Assembly (NCBI GenBank): GCA_900318405.1 | Contig: ONKP01000036.1 | Coordinates: 1 to 34,876 of the forward strand | Direction: 5' to 3' | DNA from: an uncultured Eubacteriales bacterium | Lineage (GTDB): Bacteria; Bacillota; Clostridia; Lachnospirales; Lachnospiraceae | Length of the DNA: 34,876 bases | In this document: positions 8,452-16,991 of the stretch, one piece after another | Layout: every line of letters begins with the position of its first letter | How positions within the stretch are numbered: position 1 is the stretch's first letter | Made by a program: the position numbers and the translations under genes | Notes under the pieces: model-generated | Databases searched by the model: none | Told to the model about the DNA's origin: nothing | Seen by the model: only the letters and a program-made list of their open reading frames with translations

Positions 8452-9261
8452 TCACACGGCTTTTTTTACAATGATATGTAAAATCCCGGTTTTGCTCAGC
8501 ACAAAAAGGGCTATATCCATGAACAGGTGTGCGATCAGAACGCTGATGATGACACCGTTCGATGTCAGCAGAAAGTCCACGCGGAAGCCGTACCAGCAGA
8601 TAAATCCGGAAAAAGCGCACATCAGAAGCAGCAGGGGCAGATTCCGGGCAACGCTCATCCGCATGCGGCGAAACTCCTCCACGGTGAAATCGAAAAACAC
8701 GAACCGGCCGATGGCCAGCGTGACGAAGTACAGGATCAGTGAATTATAGTTGGTATCCTGATATATGAAACGGATGTAGAGCAGAATCAGCACGATGTAC
8801 AGGGAGCTGCAGAGCCGCACGGCTGCCTTCTGTTCAGATTCCAGATGCCTCAGCCTCACAAAAATCGTATCCGCCCAGCTGGTGACAAAGACAGACAGGC
8901 AGATAAATACAAGCAGGAACACATCCTGATACTGCTGCCAGAATTCGGTGACTTTGGCCACATAGTAGGCATCCAGCAGATAGTAGAGCGAGAGGAACAG
9001 CAGCACCGAGGTGCTGGAGAACACCATTTCATAGAAACTCTCGATCATGACATAGGGATGGGCCTGTGCTTTTTTCTCTTTTTTCCTGTACCGCCTCTCA
9101 TCCTGCTCCTCCTCGAGTTCCTTCTCCAGTGTTTTCTTCTGTTTCCTCGCCGCAAGGATGATGATCGTCATCACGACGGCGAGGGCAAGCAGAACGACAA
9201 GAAGATACTCCCCGGCATGTGCAAAGTTAAAATAATGTGAGATATAGAAACTGTTCGACAA
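8452..9261 (-). CDS. Multi-spanning membrane protein of unknown function
   Basis: I do not recognise the family. The 269-residue product has an N-terminal span (about 18-37) and then a highly charged, probably coiled-coil segment (38-66, including KTLEKELEEEQDERRYRKKEKK). About six further spans follow (roughly 80-98, 112-130, 148-166, 172-188, 208-226, 236-256). No catalytic motif is visible. It starts with TTG at 9261, supported by AGGAG a normal distance upstream; no ATG near the start would give the full first span. It is 141 bases downstream of adenine deaminase and 151 upstream of the LTA-synthase-like gene on the same strand, so a loose operon is possible. The composition fits a genuine membrane protein and not an antisense shadow. 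Confidence 0.75.
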   Translation of the reverse strand: MSNSFYISHYFNFAHAGEYLLVVLLALAVVMTIIILAARKQKKTLEKELEEEQDERRYRKKEKKAQAHPYVMIESFYEMVFSSTSVLLFLSLYYLLDAYYVAKVTEFWQQYQDVFLLVFICLSVFVTSWADTIFVRLRHLESEQKAAVRLCSSLYIVLILLYIRFIYQDTNYNSLILYFVTLAIGRFVFFDFTVEEFRRMRMSVARNLPLLLLMCAFSGFICWYGFRVDFLLTSNGVIISVLIAHLFMDIALFVLSKTGILHIIVKKAV

Positions 9262-9361
9262 AGTTTATCATCTCCTGAATACAGTTCTCCATTTGTCAGA
9301 TCATCGGCAATCATGATAGCACATTTCCATGCCGTCCCACAAAAAATCAGCCGCATGATCA

Positions 9362-9430
9362 CATGCTCTCCTGCTGCCCCGTCAGGGCTTCAGCCGTCAG
9401 GATCATAGGCTCTCCCGCTGTCCCGTCAGG
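9362..9430 (-). repeat. Imperfect tandem duplication over the adenine deaminase stop codon
   Basis: On the minus strand the last codons of the deaminase (LTGQRESL then stop) are followed 44 bases later by a near copy coding LTGQQESM then stop, in another frame. The two copies (9404-9430 and 9362-9386) differ at four to five positions. A third partial CCTGACGG lies between them. Confidence 0.7.
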
Positions 9431-11124
9431 AATCGGGATTCCGTGACGCTGTACACGCCGCGTGGCGTGCAGCGGATGGCCGGGATCACAGGCAGCGCCA
9501 TAAAAGAGAGCGTGATGAACGGATCCATGTCTTTCGGGACGCCCATGCGGTGCGCACATGTGATCATCCGGCGCAGCTTTTTATTGACATAGGTATAGCT
9601 TCTGTCAGAGATCAGTCCCATGATCGGAAGCTCCAGCGTATCGAAAACCTCTCCATTCCGAACGATGGTATAGCCGCCGTGTGTGCGCTCAATCTCGTGC
9701 ACAGCTGCCAGGATGTCCCGGTCGTTGTCTCCGATGACGATGATATTGTGGCTGTCGTGAGACACACTCGAGGCGATCGCGCCGCCCCGCAGATGGAATC
9801 CGACAACGGCCCCGACGCCCGTCTTGCCTGTGGCATGATGCCGCTCAAATACGGCGATTTTGTCGATCACGCCGTCCGGCGCAAACAGCCCGGTCTCCGG
9901 GTCCGCCGGCAGCACAACATCCTGCCGCTCGGTCAGAATCTGGCCGGGGATCATCCGGATAGCGGGGAACGGCCTGCCATCCGCCCTGATCTGTATACGG
10001 GCCGGATCGACCGGTCCGACGTGAATGGTGTCCATCAGCTTTGCCGGGCATTCGCGCTCCCTGATGTGATGCGGGCGCACGAGCTGTCCCTTGTAGAAAA
10101 CCATCTGCGCATTGAAATCCTTCAGCGAATCCCACACGACGAGATCAGCGTCGAAGCCGGGCGCAACAGCACCCGTCCGGCGCAGCCCGTAACAGCGGGC
10201 CGGCTGGATCGTCGCCATTTTTACCGCGGCGATCGGACTGATGCCCATGCTGACTGCCTTGCGGACATTGTGGTCGATATCGCCCTCACGCGTAATGTCT
10301 TCAATATGCTTATCGTCAGTGCAGAAGCAGAATCCTTCGGTATTGGTATTGTTCTCGACAATACCCTTCACGATCATCTCCAGATTCCGGGCGGCGCTTC
10401 CCTCGCGGATATGACAGGTCATGCCCATGGACCGTTCCTTCATGACGTACTCATAGGTCGTACCCTCGTGATCGGTGGTGACGCCGGCGATCACATAGGC
10501 CGCCAGCTCTTCATCGCTGAGATTCGGCGCATGACCATCCTTGACCTTGCCGTCAAAAAGCTCCAGCTTCTCATTCATGGGCGGATCGCCGTTGATGACG
10601 GACATGCAGTCCATGACCTCGCCCAGTCCCAGCACACGGTGATGGTTCAGATATTTTTTCATCTGGGATGCATCCAGCGTGCAGCCGTTGTCGTCGATCG
10701 GGGTCGCCGGTACGCAGGAAGCGATCATGACATAGACATGCGCCGGCAGGTCTTCTGTCTGCGAGAGCAGATAGTCGATGCCGTCCGTGCCGGACACATT
10801 GGCCACCTCATGCGGATCCACAATGAACGTCGTCGTTCCGTGCTCCTCCGCCTTATTGATCAAAACCTGCGGATTGACCAGCGTCGACTCGAGGTGCAGA
10901 TGTGCATCAATGAATCCGGAAGTCACATACTGTCCTTTGAGGTCGATCTCTTCTTTTCCCGTAAAATCGCCGATGCCGACAATAATGCCATTGGTGATGG
11001 CGATATTGCCCTCCTCCACACGGTCGGTGAATACGTTGACGATCTTTGCATTTTTCAGGACGAGATCCGCCGGAACGAGTTTTCTCGCCGCGCGGGAACA
11101 GGCGATGTATTTATCGAGTTTCAT
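9403..11124 (-). CDS. ade: Adenine deaminase
   Basis: Converts adenine to hypoxanthine and ammonia in purine salvage; a cytosolic metal-dependent amidohydrolase. The 573-residue product is full length. Motifs of the Ade family are clear: FIDAHLHLES (72-80; metal ligands H75 and H77), FIVDPHEVANVSGTDG, GLGEVMD, DHEGTTYEY and CTDDKHIEDI, then TIQPARCYGL, AVAPGFDADLVVWDSL and the C-terminal SHDSHNIIVIGDND region. The ATG at 11124 follows AAGGAG at a normal distance. I looked for a purine riboswitch in the leader and saw none. The extreme C-terminus lies in a small tandem duplication, so the last eight residues may not be ancestral. Confidence 0.95.
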   Translation of the reverse strand: MKLDKYIACSRAARKLVPADLVLKNAKIVNVFTDRVEEGNIAITNGIIVGIGDFTGKEEIDLKGQYVTSGFIDAHLHLESTLVNPQVLINKAEEHGTTTFIVDPHEVANVSGTDGIDYLLSQTEDLPAHVYVMIASCVPATPIDDNGCTLDASQMKKYLNHHRVLGLGEVMDCMSVINGDPPMNEKLELFDGKVKDGHAPNLSDEELAAYVIAGVTTDHEGTTYEYVMKERSMGMTCHIREGSAARNLEMIVKGIVENNTNTEGFCFCTDDKHIEDITREGDIDHNVRKAVSMGISPIAAVKMATIQPARCYGLRRTGAVAPGFDADLVVWDSLKDFNAQMVFYKGQLVRPHHIRERECPAKLMDTIHVGPVDPARIQIRADGRPFPAIRMIPGQILTERQDVVLPADPETGLFAPDGVIDKIAVFERHHATGKTGVGAVVGFHLRGGAIASSVSHDSHNIIVIGDNDRDILAAVHEIERTHGGYTIVRNGEVFDTLELPIMGLISDRSYTYVNKKLRRMITCAHRMGVPKDMDPFITLSFMALPVIPAIRCTPRGVYSVTESRFLTGQRESL

Positions 11125-11169
11125 ATGCGCGCTCCTTTTTCTCTGTAAATTCTATATCATGACGTGAGT

Positions 11170-11194
11170 GTCATAAGTATGATAACCGGATCGC
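11170..11194. repeat. Dispersed repeat family C, copy 1
   Basis: 25 bases beginning GTCATAAGTATGATAAC, matching 27033-27057 at 23 of 25 positions. Both copies sit 30-50 bases upstream of the start codon of a minus-strand gene. A short inverted match (TATCATGAC at about 11154-11162) precedes this copy. Its role is unknown. Confidence 0.65.
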
Positions 11195-11362
11195 CAGTGC
11201 TTTCGCGATTTCTTCTCAGCCCGGGCTCCCCAGCGTCGAGGTTCTCGCGTCAGACATATACATTGTGTTTGTCAAACCTGTCCGTGATTCTGAGAACTGA
11301 TATAAAACCACGATAACACAAATATGACAAAAGTCACATCGGTTTTATTACGCGCTTCACTT

Positions 11363-11389
11363 CTGACATTGAAATTCTTTCGCTATACT
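11363..11389 (+). promoter_or_regulatory. Possible promoter of the ABC exporter / two-component operon
   Basis: -10 TATACT (11384-11389) with CTGACA (11363-11368) 15 bases upstream. The spacer is short, so the -35 assignment is uncertain. It would give a leader of about 160 bases that includes the family A half-repeat. Confidence 0.4.
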
Positions 11390-11480
11390 GGGTATGATTC
11401 GAAAAATCGATATACAGGGTCTGTTACATACTGTTCACCTGTCAATGATACGTTAAAGCTTTCGGCAGAATGTCCAGATA

Positions 11481-11526
11481 TACAGATGCTTCAACCCGCA
11501 ACCATCCGCAGACGCCGGTGGTTAGA
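11481..11526 (+). repeat. Dispersed repeat family A, half-element in the ABC gene leader
   Basis: 46 bases starting TACAGATGCTTC and ending in the core CCGCAGACGCCGGTGGTTAG. It matches the reverse complement of 16176-16222 with only a few differences, and the end of the window (34833-34876). It lies 31 bases before the ABC ATPase start. No facing second arm is present, so this copy cannot form the long hairpin. Confidence 0.85.
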
Positions 11527-11556
11527 ACAACAATGCATCACGGAAGGAGATTTTCC

Positions 11557-12600
11557 ATGGATCAGAATGTTGTGATCAGGCGCGATTCAGATATCGCCGG
11601 GAACACACAGTCTTCAAAGCACATGTCAGACGTCAGCAGCGCGGCATCTCAGCCTTCATCCCGCCAGCCTGTCGTCAGGATCAGCGGTCTGGTCAAGCGC
11701 TACCACGAAAAAGTGGCCGTGGATCACTTCTCACTCGAGGTCGGAGAGGGAGAGATTCTCGGTCTCCTGGGCCCGAACGGTTCCGGCAAGACGACGACGC
11801 TCAACTGCCTCCTGGCACTGCTGAAATACGATAAGGGCGACATTGAGATTTTCGGAAAGCCCATGGATCCGTCAGCATACGACATCAAACGGGATATCGG
11901 CGTCGTCATGCAGAATGTGGCCGTGATCGATTCTCTCTCCGTGTACGAGAACATTGATTTTTTCTGCGGGCTCTACATCCGCGACAAAGCCCTGCGAAAA
12001 AAATATGTGGAACAGGCGATCGACTTCACCGGGCTCAGTGATTACCGGAAATACCGTCCGAAAAAACTCTCCGGCGGCCTGCTCCGGCGTCTGAACATCG
12101 CCTGCGGCATCGCGCATCATCCGAAGCTTATTATCTTCGACGAGCCGACGGTGGCTGTTGACCCGCAGAGCCGCAATGCCATCCTCGAGGGCATCCGGCG
12201 TCTCAACAAAGAGGGTGCCACCATCATTTACACCTCCCACTACATGGAAGAGGTCGAGGAGCTCTGCTCCCGGATCGTGATCATCGATAACGGCCGAGAG
12301 GTAGCAGAGGGGACCGCCGCCGAACTCAAGGCGAGTCTCCGGAACCGCGAGACCATCACGGTCGAGGTTCGTCAGATCTCGGAAGAAAATCTCCGCGGCA
12401 TACGCGAGATCAACCACGTCTACGATGTGGTGCAGAACGGCGGCACACTGGTCATCCGCTGTGACGGCGGAAGCCATAACCTCGTGCACATCATGAATTT
12501 CTTCATGGAAAAAAATATCGACTTCGGCAGGATCAGCACGCAGCTGCCGACGCTGAACGACGTCTTCCTCGAGATCACTGGAAAGGAATTGAGAGACTGA
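11557..12600 (+). CDS. ABC-2 type exporter, ATP-binding protein
   Basis: Energises export through the two following permeases. The 347-residue protein has a non-conserved Ser-rich N-terminal extension (about 1-38) and then a standard nucleotide-binding domain. Walker A is GPNGSGKT (72-79), the signature is LSGGL (171-175), Walker B is LIIFDEPT (191-198), the D-loop region is VDPQ and the switch His is H228 in TSHYMEEVEEL. A C-terminal domain of about 90 residues follows, as in the CcmA/DrrA/NatA-type group. I chose the ATG at 11557 because AAGGAG precedes it by 7 bases; an in-frame ATG at 11470 would begin upstream of the family A repeat and translate through it. It heads a run of five genes, ending in a two-component system that probably senses the exporter's substrate or the damage it causes (inference). 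Confidence 0.93.
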   Translation: MDQNVVIRRDSDIAGNTQSSKHMSDVSSAASQPSSRQPVVRISGLVKRYHEKVAVDHFSLEVGEGEILGLLGPNGSGKTTTLNCLLALLKYDKGDIEIFGKPMDPSAYDIKRDIGVVMQNVAVIDSLSVYENIDFFCGLYIRDKALRKKYVEQAIDFTGLSDYRKYRPKKLSGGLLRRLNIACGIAHHPKLIIFDEPTVAVDPQSRNAILEGIRRLNKEGATIIYTSHYMEEVEELCSRIVIIDNGREVAEGTAAELKASLRNRETITVEVRQISEENLRGIREINHVYDVVQNGGTLVIRCDGGSHNLVHIMNFFMEKNIDFGRISTQLPTLNDVFLEITGKELRD

Positions 12601-12637
12601 TGTTCAGGCATAGATTCAACGTAAAGGAGCTGAGTGA

Positions 12638-13948
12638 ATGACGTTCGGACATATTTTTCTCTACAGGATCAAAGAACTTTTCCGGCAGAAATGGTGCGTC
12701 GGATGGAACTTTCTCTTTCCTCTCGTCCTGGCCACAGCCTTTTTCGTCGGTTTCGGAAGCTTTATCAGGAACGCTGATATCCTGACGACCGTTGACGTGG
12801 CCGTTGTGGAAACACAGGACGATGAGATGAGCAGTTCCTTCGTCGATCTGGTGAAGAAGCTGGATTTCATGAACGTCAGCGTCGTCGACGATGAGGAAGC
12901 GCAGGAACTCCTGAAGGACGGAGACGTCGCCGGCATCCTCTACGCGCCGTCATTTACCGCAAACACAAGGCAGCTGCTTAACGGAAACACCCTGGACAAT
13001 GCGTCATCTGCTGCAGACACGCTGCAGATATCTGTAGAAAATATCGGGAGCTCGTCGATGCTGACGGAGGACGCGAAACAGGCATCCTACTGGATCAATG
13101 ATCCGACGCTCACCGTGGCGGAAAACGGCGTCAACCAGACGATCCTCTCGCAGTTTCTGAAATCCTACATCGCCAATGAGAAGGAGATGGCAATGATCAT
13201 CACCTCCGCAGATGATCCCTCTGCCATACCCGCAGCTATACAGAAAACCGCTGACATGATGGCAGAGGATATGACATTCGGCTCATCGGATGTCAGTCTG
13301 CGGTATACCGACGACGGGAGAGGTCAGCTCTCTCCATATATGCATTACTTTTTCGCCCTGATCGCCATGGCGAGTCTCTTCGCCTCCTGGATCAGCACGA
13401 GTATCCTCGATGAAGCCATGGCCAATCACTCGGAGATTGGCAAGCGGAACGAATGCGCACCGGTGCCCAGAGCTGTGTCCCTGACCGCGAACATTCTCTC
13501 CGGCCTCGTGATCCAGGTCATCAGCGTGACATGCCTGATCCTGTACATCCAGTACGTTCTGAAACTCAACTTCAACGCACCGCTCGGCTATGTCATCCTG
13601 ATCTCCGCCGTGTGCAGCGCGACCGGCATCGCCTTCGGCGTGATGTTCGGCGCCCTCCTCGGCAATCATCCGGCGACGACGACAGCTGTGCCATTGCTTT
13701 TTTCCATGGGGTGCTCTTTCCTCAGCGGCCTCATGGTCGGCAACATCCAGCAGATCATCCAGGCAGCCGCTCCGTGGATCAACCGCATCAACCCCGCTGC
13801 TCTGCTCACAGACGGCCTTGACTCCCTCGGCAGCTACGGCATCGGTCCCGCCTACTGGCAGGATGTCCTGATCCTGCTCGCTCTCACAGCCGCAGCCATT
13901 GCCGTGAGTTCCCTGATCCTGAGGAGGAAAAATTATGCCAGTCTTTAA
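12638..13948 (+). CDS. ABC-2 type exporter permease (first)
   Basis: 436-residue membrane subunit with ABC-2 architecture. There is one N-terminal span (about 23-43), a large extracytoplasmic domain (about 45-230) and then a block of five spans (about 236-258, 284-306, 318-338, 346-368, 405-425). The ATG follows AAGGAG. It starts 38 bases after the ATPase and overlaps the next permease by 14 bases, so translation is probably coupled. The substrate cannot be read from the sequence. By analogy with ABC-2/NarL-type cassettes in Firmicutes it may export an antimicrobial, lipid or peptide. Confidence 0.88.
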   Translation: MTFGHIFLYRIKELFRQKWCVGWNFLFPLVLATAFFVGFGSFIRNADILTTVDVAVVETQDDEMSSSFVDLVKKLDFMNVSVVDDEEAQELLKDGDVAGILYAPSFTANTRQLLNGNTLDNASSAADTLQISVENIGSSSMLTEDAKQASYWINDPTLTVAENGVNQTILSQFLKSYIANEKEMAMIITSADDPSAIPAAIQKTADMMAEDMTFGSSDVSLRYTDDGRGQLSPYMHYFFALIAMASLFASWISTSILDEAMANHSEIGKRNECAPVPRAVSLTANILSGLVIQVISVTCLILYIQYVLKLNFNAPLGYVILISAVCSATGIAFGVMFGALLGNHPATTTAVPLLFSMGCSFLSGLMVGNIQQIIQAAAPWINRINPAALLTDGLDSLGSYGIGPAYWQDVLILLALTAAAIAVSSLILRRKNYASL

Positions 13949-15110
13949 AGCATTTTTCAAAATCCTGAAAGTGAAAGGTGCCATCGTCCTCATCTACGTT
14001 GCGGCCTTCATCGCCTTTATGTTTGGCATCACGCTGCAGAGCGAAAGTGCCGGGGAATCGATGTTTCAGACAAAAAATCTGTATGTCGCCGTCTGGGACA
14101 AAAGCCGCAGCGCACTCTCCGACCGGATCATTCAGATGCTGCAGGGTGAAAACGAGGTGAGTGTTCTGACAGCTGATGACCTTCAGAAGCTTGGAACCAC
14201 TGAAAAGGAACAGCTGCGGGAGCTGAACGATGATGTGCGCTACGGCGTCTTTGATTACGTGCTGATCTTTCCGGAGACCTTTGAAGATGATGATCAGTAC
14301 AGTTATTTTTCCACCTCGGACAGTTCCGCCGGCTACATCATCAGCGAACAGATTGACACCTTTCTCAAATGCCTGAAGATCAATATGGCTGCAGGCATGG
14401 ACGGCGACGAGGCGCTGGAAAAAGCCGCCGAAGTCTCCGACGCATCGCAGAACGCAGAGATCCGGATGGCTGACTTCTCTGATGAAGGTGGTTCCACCCA
14501 CGACAGCCTGTATTACCTCTACCGGTTTATGTGCTATTCCGTGATGATGGCCATCGTCATCGGCATCTGCACGGTCATGACAGGTATGAAAAATGATGAC
14601 CTCGTCCGACGCATCCACTGCTCTGCCCTGTCCTCGCAGAAGATCAGCCTTGCCAGATTTTCGGCATCTCTCCTCTTTGCCGTCGGCGTTATGGGACTTT
14701 TTGTTCTCATCGCCTCCATCTACTGTCTCGGCAGCGCAGACATGAGCAAAAACAGCGCCTATATTCTGAACCTCGTTCCGGTTGTGATCATGTCTGCCGC
14801 ATTTGCGTATTTGCTGAGCACACTGACCGCCGACGAGAGTATAATAAACATGATCACCAACATGGTCAGCCTGGCGATGAGTTTTATGTGCGGTGTATTC
14901 ATTGAACAGAACATGATGCAGCCCGGCGTGCTGAAAGCCGCACAGTTCATGCCGTTCTACTGGTACGTGCAGGGCGTCGACCTGGCGGACGCATCGGTCT
15001 CCGTTACTTCGCCCGCGTTCCTGCAGTGCATCGGGATCCAGCTGCTCTTCGCAGCGGCATTTGCCGCAGCCGGCATCGTCATTTCCAGGAGCAGAGCCGC
15101 CGGGAAGTGA
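13935..15110 (+). CDS. ABC-2 type exporter permease (second)
   Basis: 391-residue partner of the preceding permease with the same layout: N-terminal span (about 14-32), extracytoplasmic domain to about 190, then about five spans (roughly 195-215, 240-262, 270-290, 300-320, 363-385). The ATG at 13935 lies inside the 3' end of the previous gene, preceded by GAGGA. Two different permeases with one ATPase suggest a heterodimeric membrane channel. It ends 24 bases before the sensor kinase. A long open frame opposite it is treated as a shadow. Confidence 0.88.
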   Translation: MPVFKAFFKILKVKGAIVLIYVAAFIAFMFGITLQSESAGESMFQTKNLYVAVWDKSRSALSDRIIQMLQGENEVSVLTADDLQKLGTTEKEQLRELNDDVRYGVFDYVLIFPETFEDDDQYSYFSTSDSSAGYIISEQIDTFLKCLKINMAAGMDGDEALEKAAEVSDASQNAEIRMADFSDEGGSTHDSLYYLYRFMCYSVMMAIVIGICTVMTGMKNDDLVRRIHCSALSSQKISLARFSASLLFAVGVMGLFVLIASIYCLGSADMSKNSAYILNLVPVVIMSAAFAYLLSTLTADESIINMITNMVSLAMSFMCGVFIEQNMMQPGVLKAAQFMPFYWYVQGVDLADASVSVTSPAFLQCIGIQLLFAAAFAAAGIVISRSRAAGK

Positions 15111-15134
15111 AAATTTACAGAAAGTATTTGAAAA

Positions 15135-16085
15135 ATGATTGAGAAGGCAGTCTCCCAGTCCGTCATTTATATAGCTCTGGAATGCATTCTGATGACAGAA
15201 GGCGTCACCGCAGGAAGCGTGGTGATGTCCCTCTGTCTTTTCGTCGTGATGACCGTTGCCATCATTCTGCCGGAGAAAAATCTCCCGGAAAAAATACTGC
15301 GATTCGTACCGGTTCCCGCCTGCTTCATCGCCGTCCAGTGGCTTACGGATCGCCTCGCCCGGAACCGCCGGATGCTCCACACCATGCAGGACAGCGACCG
15401 TGAACTCGAAATGGCGCTGCGCGAGCAGAACCGGAAACTCCTGGAAGAACAGGAATATGAGATCCGTCTGGCCACCATGTCCGAGCGAAACCGCATTGCG
15501 CGGGAGATTCATGACAACGTGGGTCATCTTCTCTCCCGGGCGCTCATCATGCTCGGTGCCATCCGAACCGTGAACAGGGACGATGCGCTCGCACCGCATC
15601 TCGATCAGCTCGATCAGACGCTGGACACGGCCATGCAGGAGATGCGCAGCAGCGTGCATGATCTGCATGATGACTCCATTGATTTTCAGAAAAATATCGA
15701 CGATATGGTAAAAGAGCTGAAGGCTTCCGGCCGCTGCCAGGTCGTCACCGATGTGGATGCGGACATCTCGCTCGAAAAGAACATCAAAATCACCCTGATT
15801 GCGATCGCCCGGGAGGCCGTCTCGAATTACCTGAGGCACAGCAACGGCGACCGCGTGGAGATCACCGTCCACGATCATCCCGGCTTCTGCACGCTGTCTG
15901 TCAGTGACAACGGCACGCTGACGCCGGAGACAGCAGCAAAAATCCGGCGGGGTCCCGGGCCGGGTGCGGGCAACGGGCTCGGAAATATCCGCGAACGGGC
16001 GGAGAGTCTCGGCGGAACGGCTGCTTTTTATACCGATCATGGGTTCAAAGTGTTTGTGAATCTGCCAAAAGCTGCATGCAATTAA
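15135..16085 (+). CDS. NarL-type sensor histidine kinase
   Basis: Membrane-linked sensor that autophosphorylates and passes phosphate to the response regulator downstream. In 316 residues it has a short hydrophobic N-terminus (about two spans within 8-70) and a coiled linker rich in Glu/Arg (80-118). The HisKA_3 dimerisation helix carries the phosphorylated His (H126 in IAREIHDNVGHLLS). The ATPase domain shows an N-box (REAVSNYLRHS), a G-box (VSDNGT) and GNGLGNIRERAESLGG. There is almost no extracellular loop, so it probably senses within the membrane or through the ABC permeases (inference). The ribosome binding site is weak; an in-frame TGA two codons before the ATG fixes the start. It is followed by a 183-base gap holding a palindromic repeat. 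Confidence 0.9.
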   Translation: MIEKAVSQSVIYIALECILMTEGVTAGSVVMSLCLFVVMTVAIILPEKNLPEKILRFVPVPACFIAVQWLTDRLARNRRMLHTMQDSDRELEMALREQNRKLLEEQEYEIRLATMSERNRIAREIHDNVGHLLSRALIMLGAIRTVNRDDALAPHLDQLDQTLDTAMQEMRSSVHDLHDDSIDFQKNIDDMVKELKASGRCQVVTDVDADISLEKNIKITLIAIAREAVSNYLRHSNGDRVEITVHDHPGFCTLSVSDNGTLTPETAAKIRRGPGPGAGNGLGNIRERAESLGGTAAFYTDHGFKVFVNLPKAACN

Positions 16086-16090
16086 ATAAG

Positions 16091-16224
16091 AATACAGATA
16101 CTTCCACCCGCAACACGCTCTCGCTCGTCCTCGACGCAGCGGTGGTAAGTTCGTCCTTCGCTTATGCTCGGACTCTCTAACCACCGGCGTCTGCGGATGG
16201 TTGCGGAGTGGAAGTATCTGTATT
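16091..16224. repeat. Dispersed repeat family A, full palindromic element between kinase and regulator
   Basis: Outer arms of 24-25 bases (16091-16114 and 16200-16224) are complementary except for one bulged base. Inside them a second pair (GGTGGT at 16141-16146 with ACCACC at 16180-16185) and a small third pair (GTCC with GGAC) continue the hairpin. The right half (16176-16222, read in reverse) is the same unit as at 11481-11526, so the element is two facing half-units, the left one altered by an internal insertion. It starts 5 bases after the kinase stop and ends 44 bases before the regulator start. No open reading frame or T-run is evident. Confidence 0.9.
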
Positions 16225-16268
16225 TCTCATTGTTGTACAGTTAGTTATACAGGAAGAGGTTGTAAGTA

Positions 16269-16991
16269 TTGGATATCCGAATTTTGATTATTGATGACGA
16301 TGAACTGGTGGCGATGTCATTGGAGATGATCCTGAATGCCGAGGATGGCATGACTGCTGTCGGGAAGGGGTACAGCGGCACTGATGCGATCCGCCTGTAT
16401 GATGAGTTTCTGCCGGATGTGCTGCTCATGGATATCCGCATGAAGGATATGACCGGGCTCGATGCCGCAGAGCAGATTCTGGCGGCGCATGCGGATGCGA
16501 GGATCCTCTTCCTCACAACTTTTTCTGATGACGAGTATATTGTGAAGGCTCTGCAGCTTGGCGTGAAGGGTTACCTGCTGAAGCAGGATTACCGGTCTGT
16601 CGCCTCATCGATCCGCGCCGTATACAACGGACAGAACGTATTCGGCGGAGCGGTCGTGGAAAAGCTGCCGGGGCTGATGCGGGCTGACAGACCAGTATCC
16701 AGCGAAAAAAACAGCATGTCCGCTTCAGATATGACAAACAGCCAGAGCGGCAACAGCGACGGCGACGGAACAAGTGATGAAAAAATCCAGAGAAACTATG
16801 TTTCGAAGGGCATCACCGACCGGGAATACCAGCTGATCCAGCTTGTGGCCAAGGGTCTCTCCAATAAAGAGATCGCCGACAGGGTTTTTCTCTCAGAGGG
16901 AACCGTCAAAAACTACCTGAGCAGCATTCTTGACAAGCTCGATCTGAGAGATCGCACGCAGCTGGCCGTATATTACTATGAAAACCGATAA
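16269..16991 (+). CDS. NarL/LuxR-type response regulator
   Basis: DNA-binding partner of the upstream kinase, likely controlling the exporter operon. The receiver domain spans about 1-120, with the acidic pocket at D10-D11, the phosphorylated D55 in LLMDIRMKD and the conserved K105. A LuxR helix-turn-helix lies at about 175-235 (ITDREYQLIQLVAKGLSNKEIA, then FLSEGTVKNYLSSI). The two are joined by an unusually long Ser/Asn/Asp-rich linker (about 132-176). The start is TTG at 16269, supported by AGGAAGAGG about 9 bases upstream. Its stop codon is immediately adjacent, with no spacer, to the stop of the convergent dehydrogenase gene. Confidence 0.92.
   Translation: MDIRILIIDDDELVAMSLEMILNAEDGMTAVGKGYSGTDAIRLYDEFLPDVLLMDIRMKDMTGLDAAEQILAAHADARILFLTTFSDDEYIVKALQLGVKGYLLKQDYRSVASSIRAVYNGQNVFGGAVVEKLPGLMRADRPVSSEKNSMSASDMTNSQSGNSDGDGTSDEKIQRNYVSKGITDREYQLIQLVAKGLSNKEIADRVFLSEGTVKNYLSSILDKLDLRDRTQLAVYYYENR

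Larger units (their letters stand above)
11125..11556. other. Divergent intergenic region between ade and the ABC operon
   Basis: 432 bases without a supportable gene. It holds the ade ribosome binding site, a family C repeat (11170-11194), a probable promoter for the ABC operon (11363-11389) and a half-copy of the family A repeat (11481-11526) in the leader of the ABC gene. No convincing ade promoter was identified. Confidence 0.6.

Noticed and set aside
9550-11148. 532-codon plus-strand open frame opposite adenine deaminase.
   Set aside because: The minus-strand frame is a full-length enzyme with all its motifs; the plus-strand product has no recognisable features.
11125-11300. Possible purine riboswitch in front of adenine deaminase.
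   Set aside because: The conserved loop and junction sequences of the purine aptamer were not found on the minus strand.
13884-16184. Very long open frame (766 codons) on the minus strand opposite the second ABC permease and the histidine kinase.
   Set aside because: It covers two clearly recognisable plus-strand genes, has a low-complexity His/Asp/Gly-rich translation with no domain, and no ribosome binding site. It is an antisense shadow of codon bias.
16091-16224. The large palindrome considered as an ordinary intrinsic terminator.
   Set aside because: The stem is far longer than a terminator, has no T-run on either side, and its halves recur elsewhere, so it fits a dispersed repeat better.
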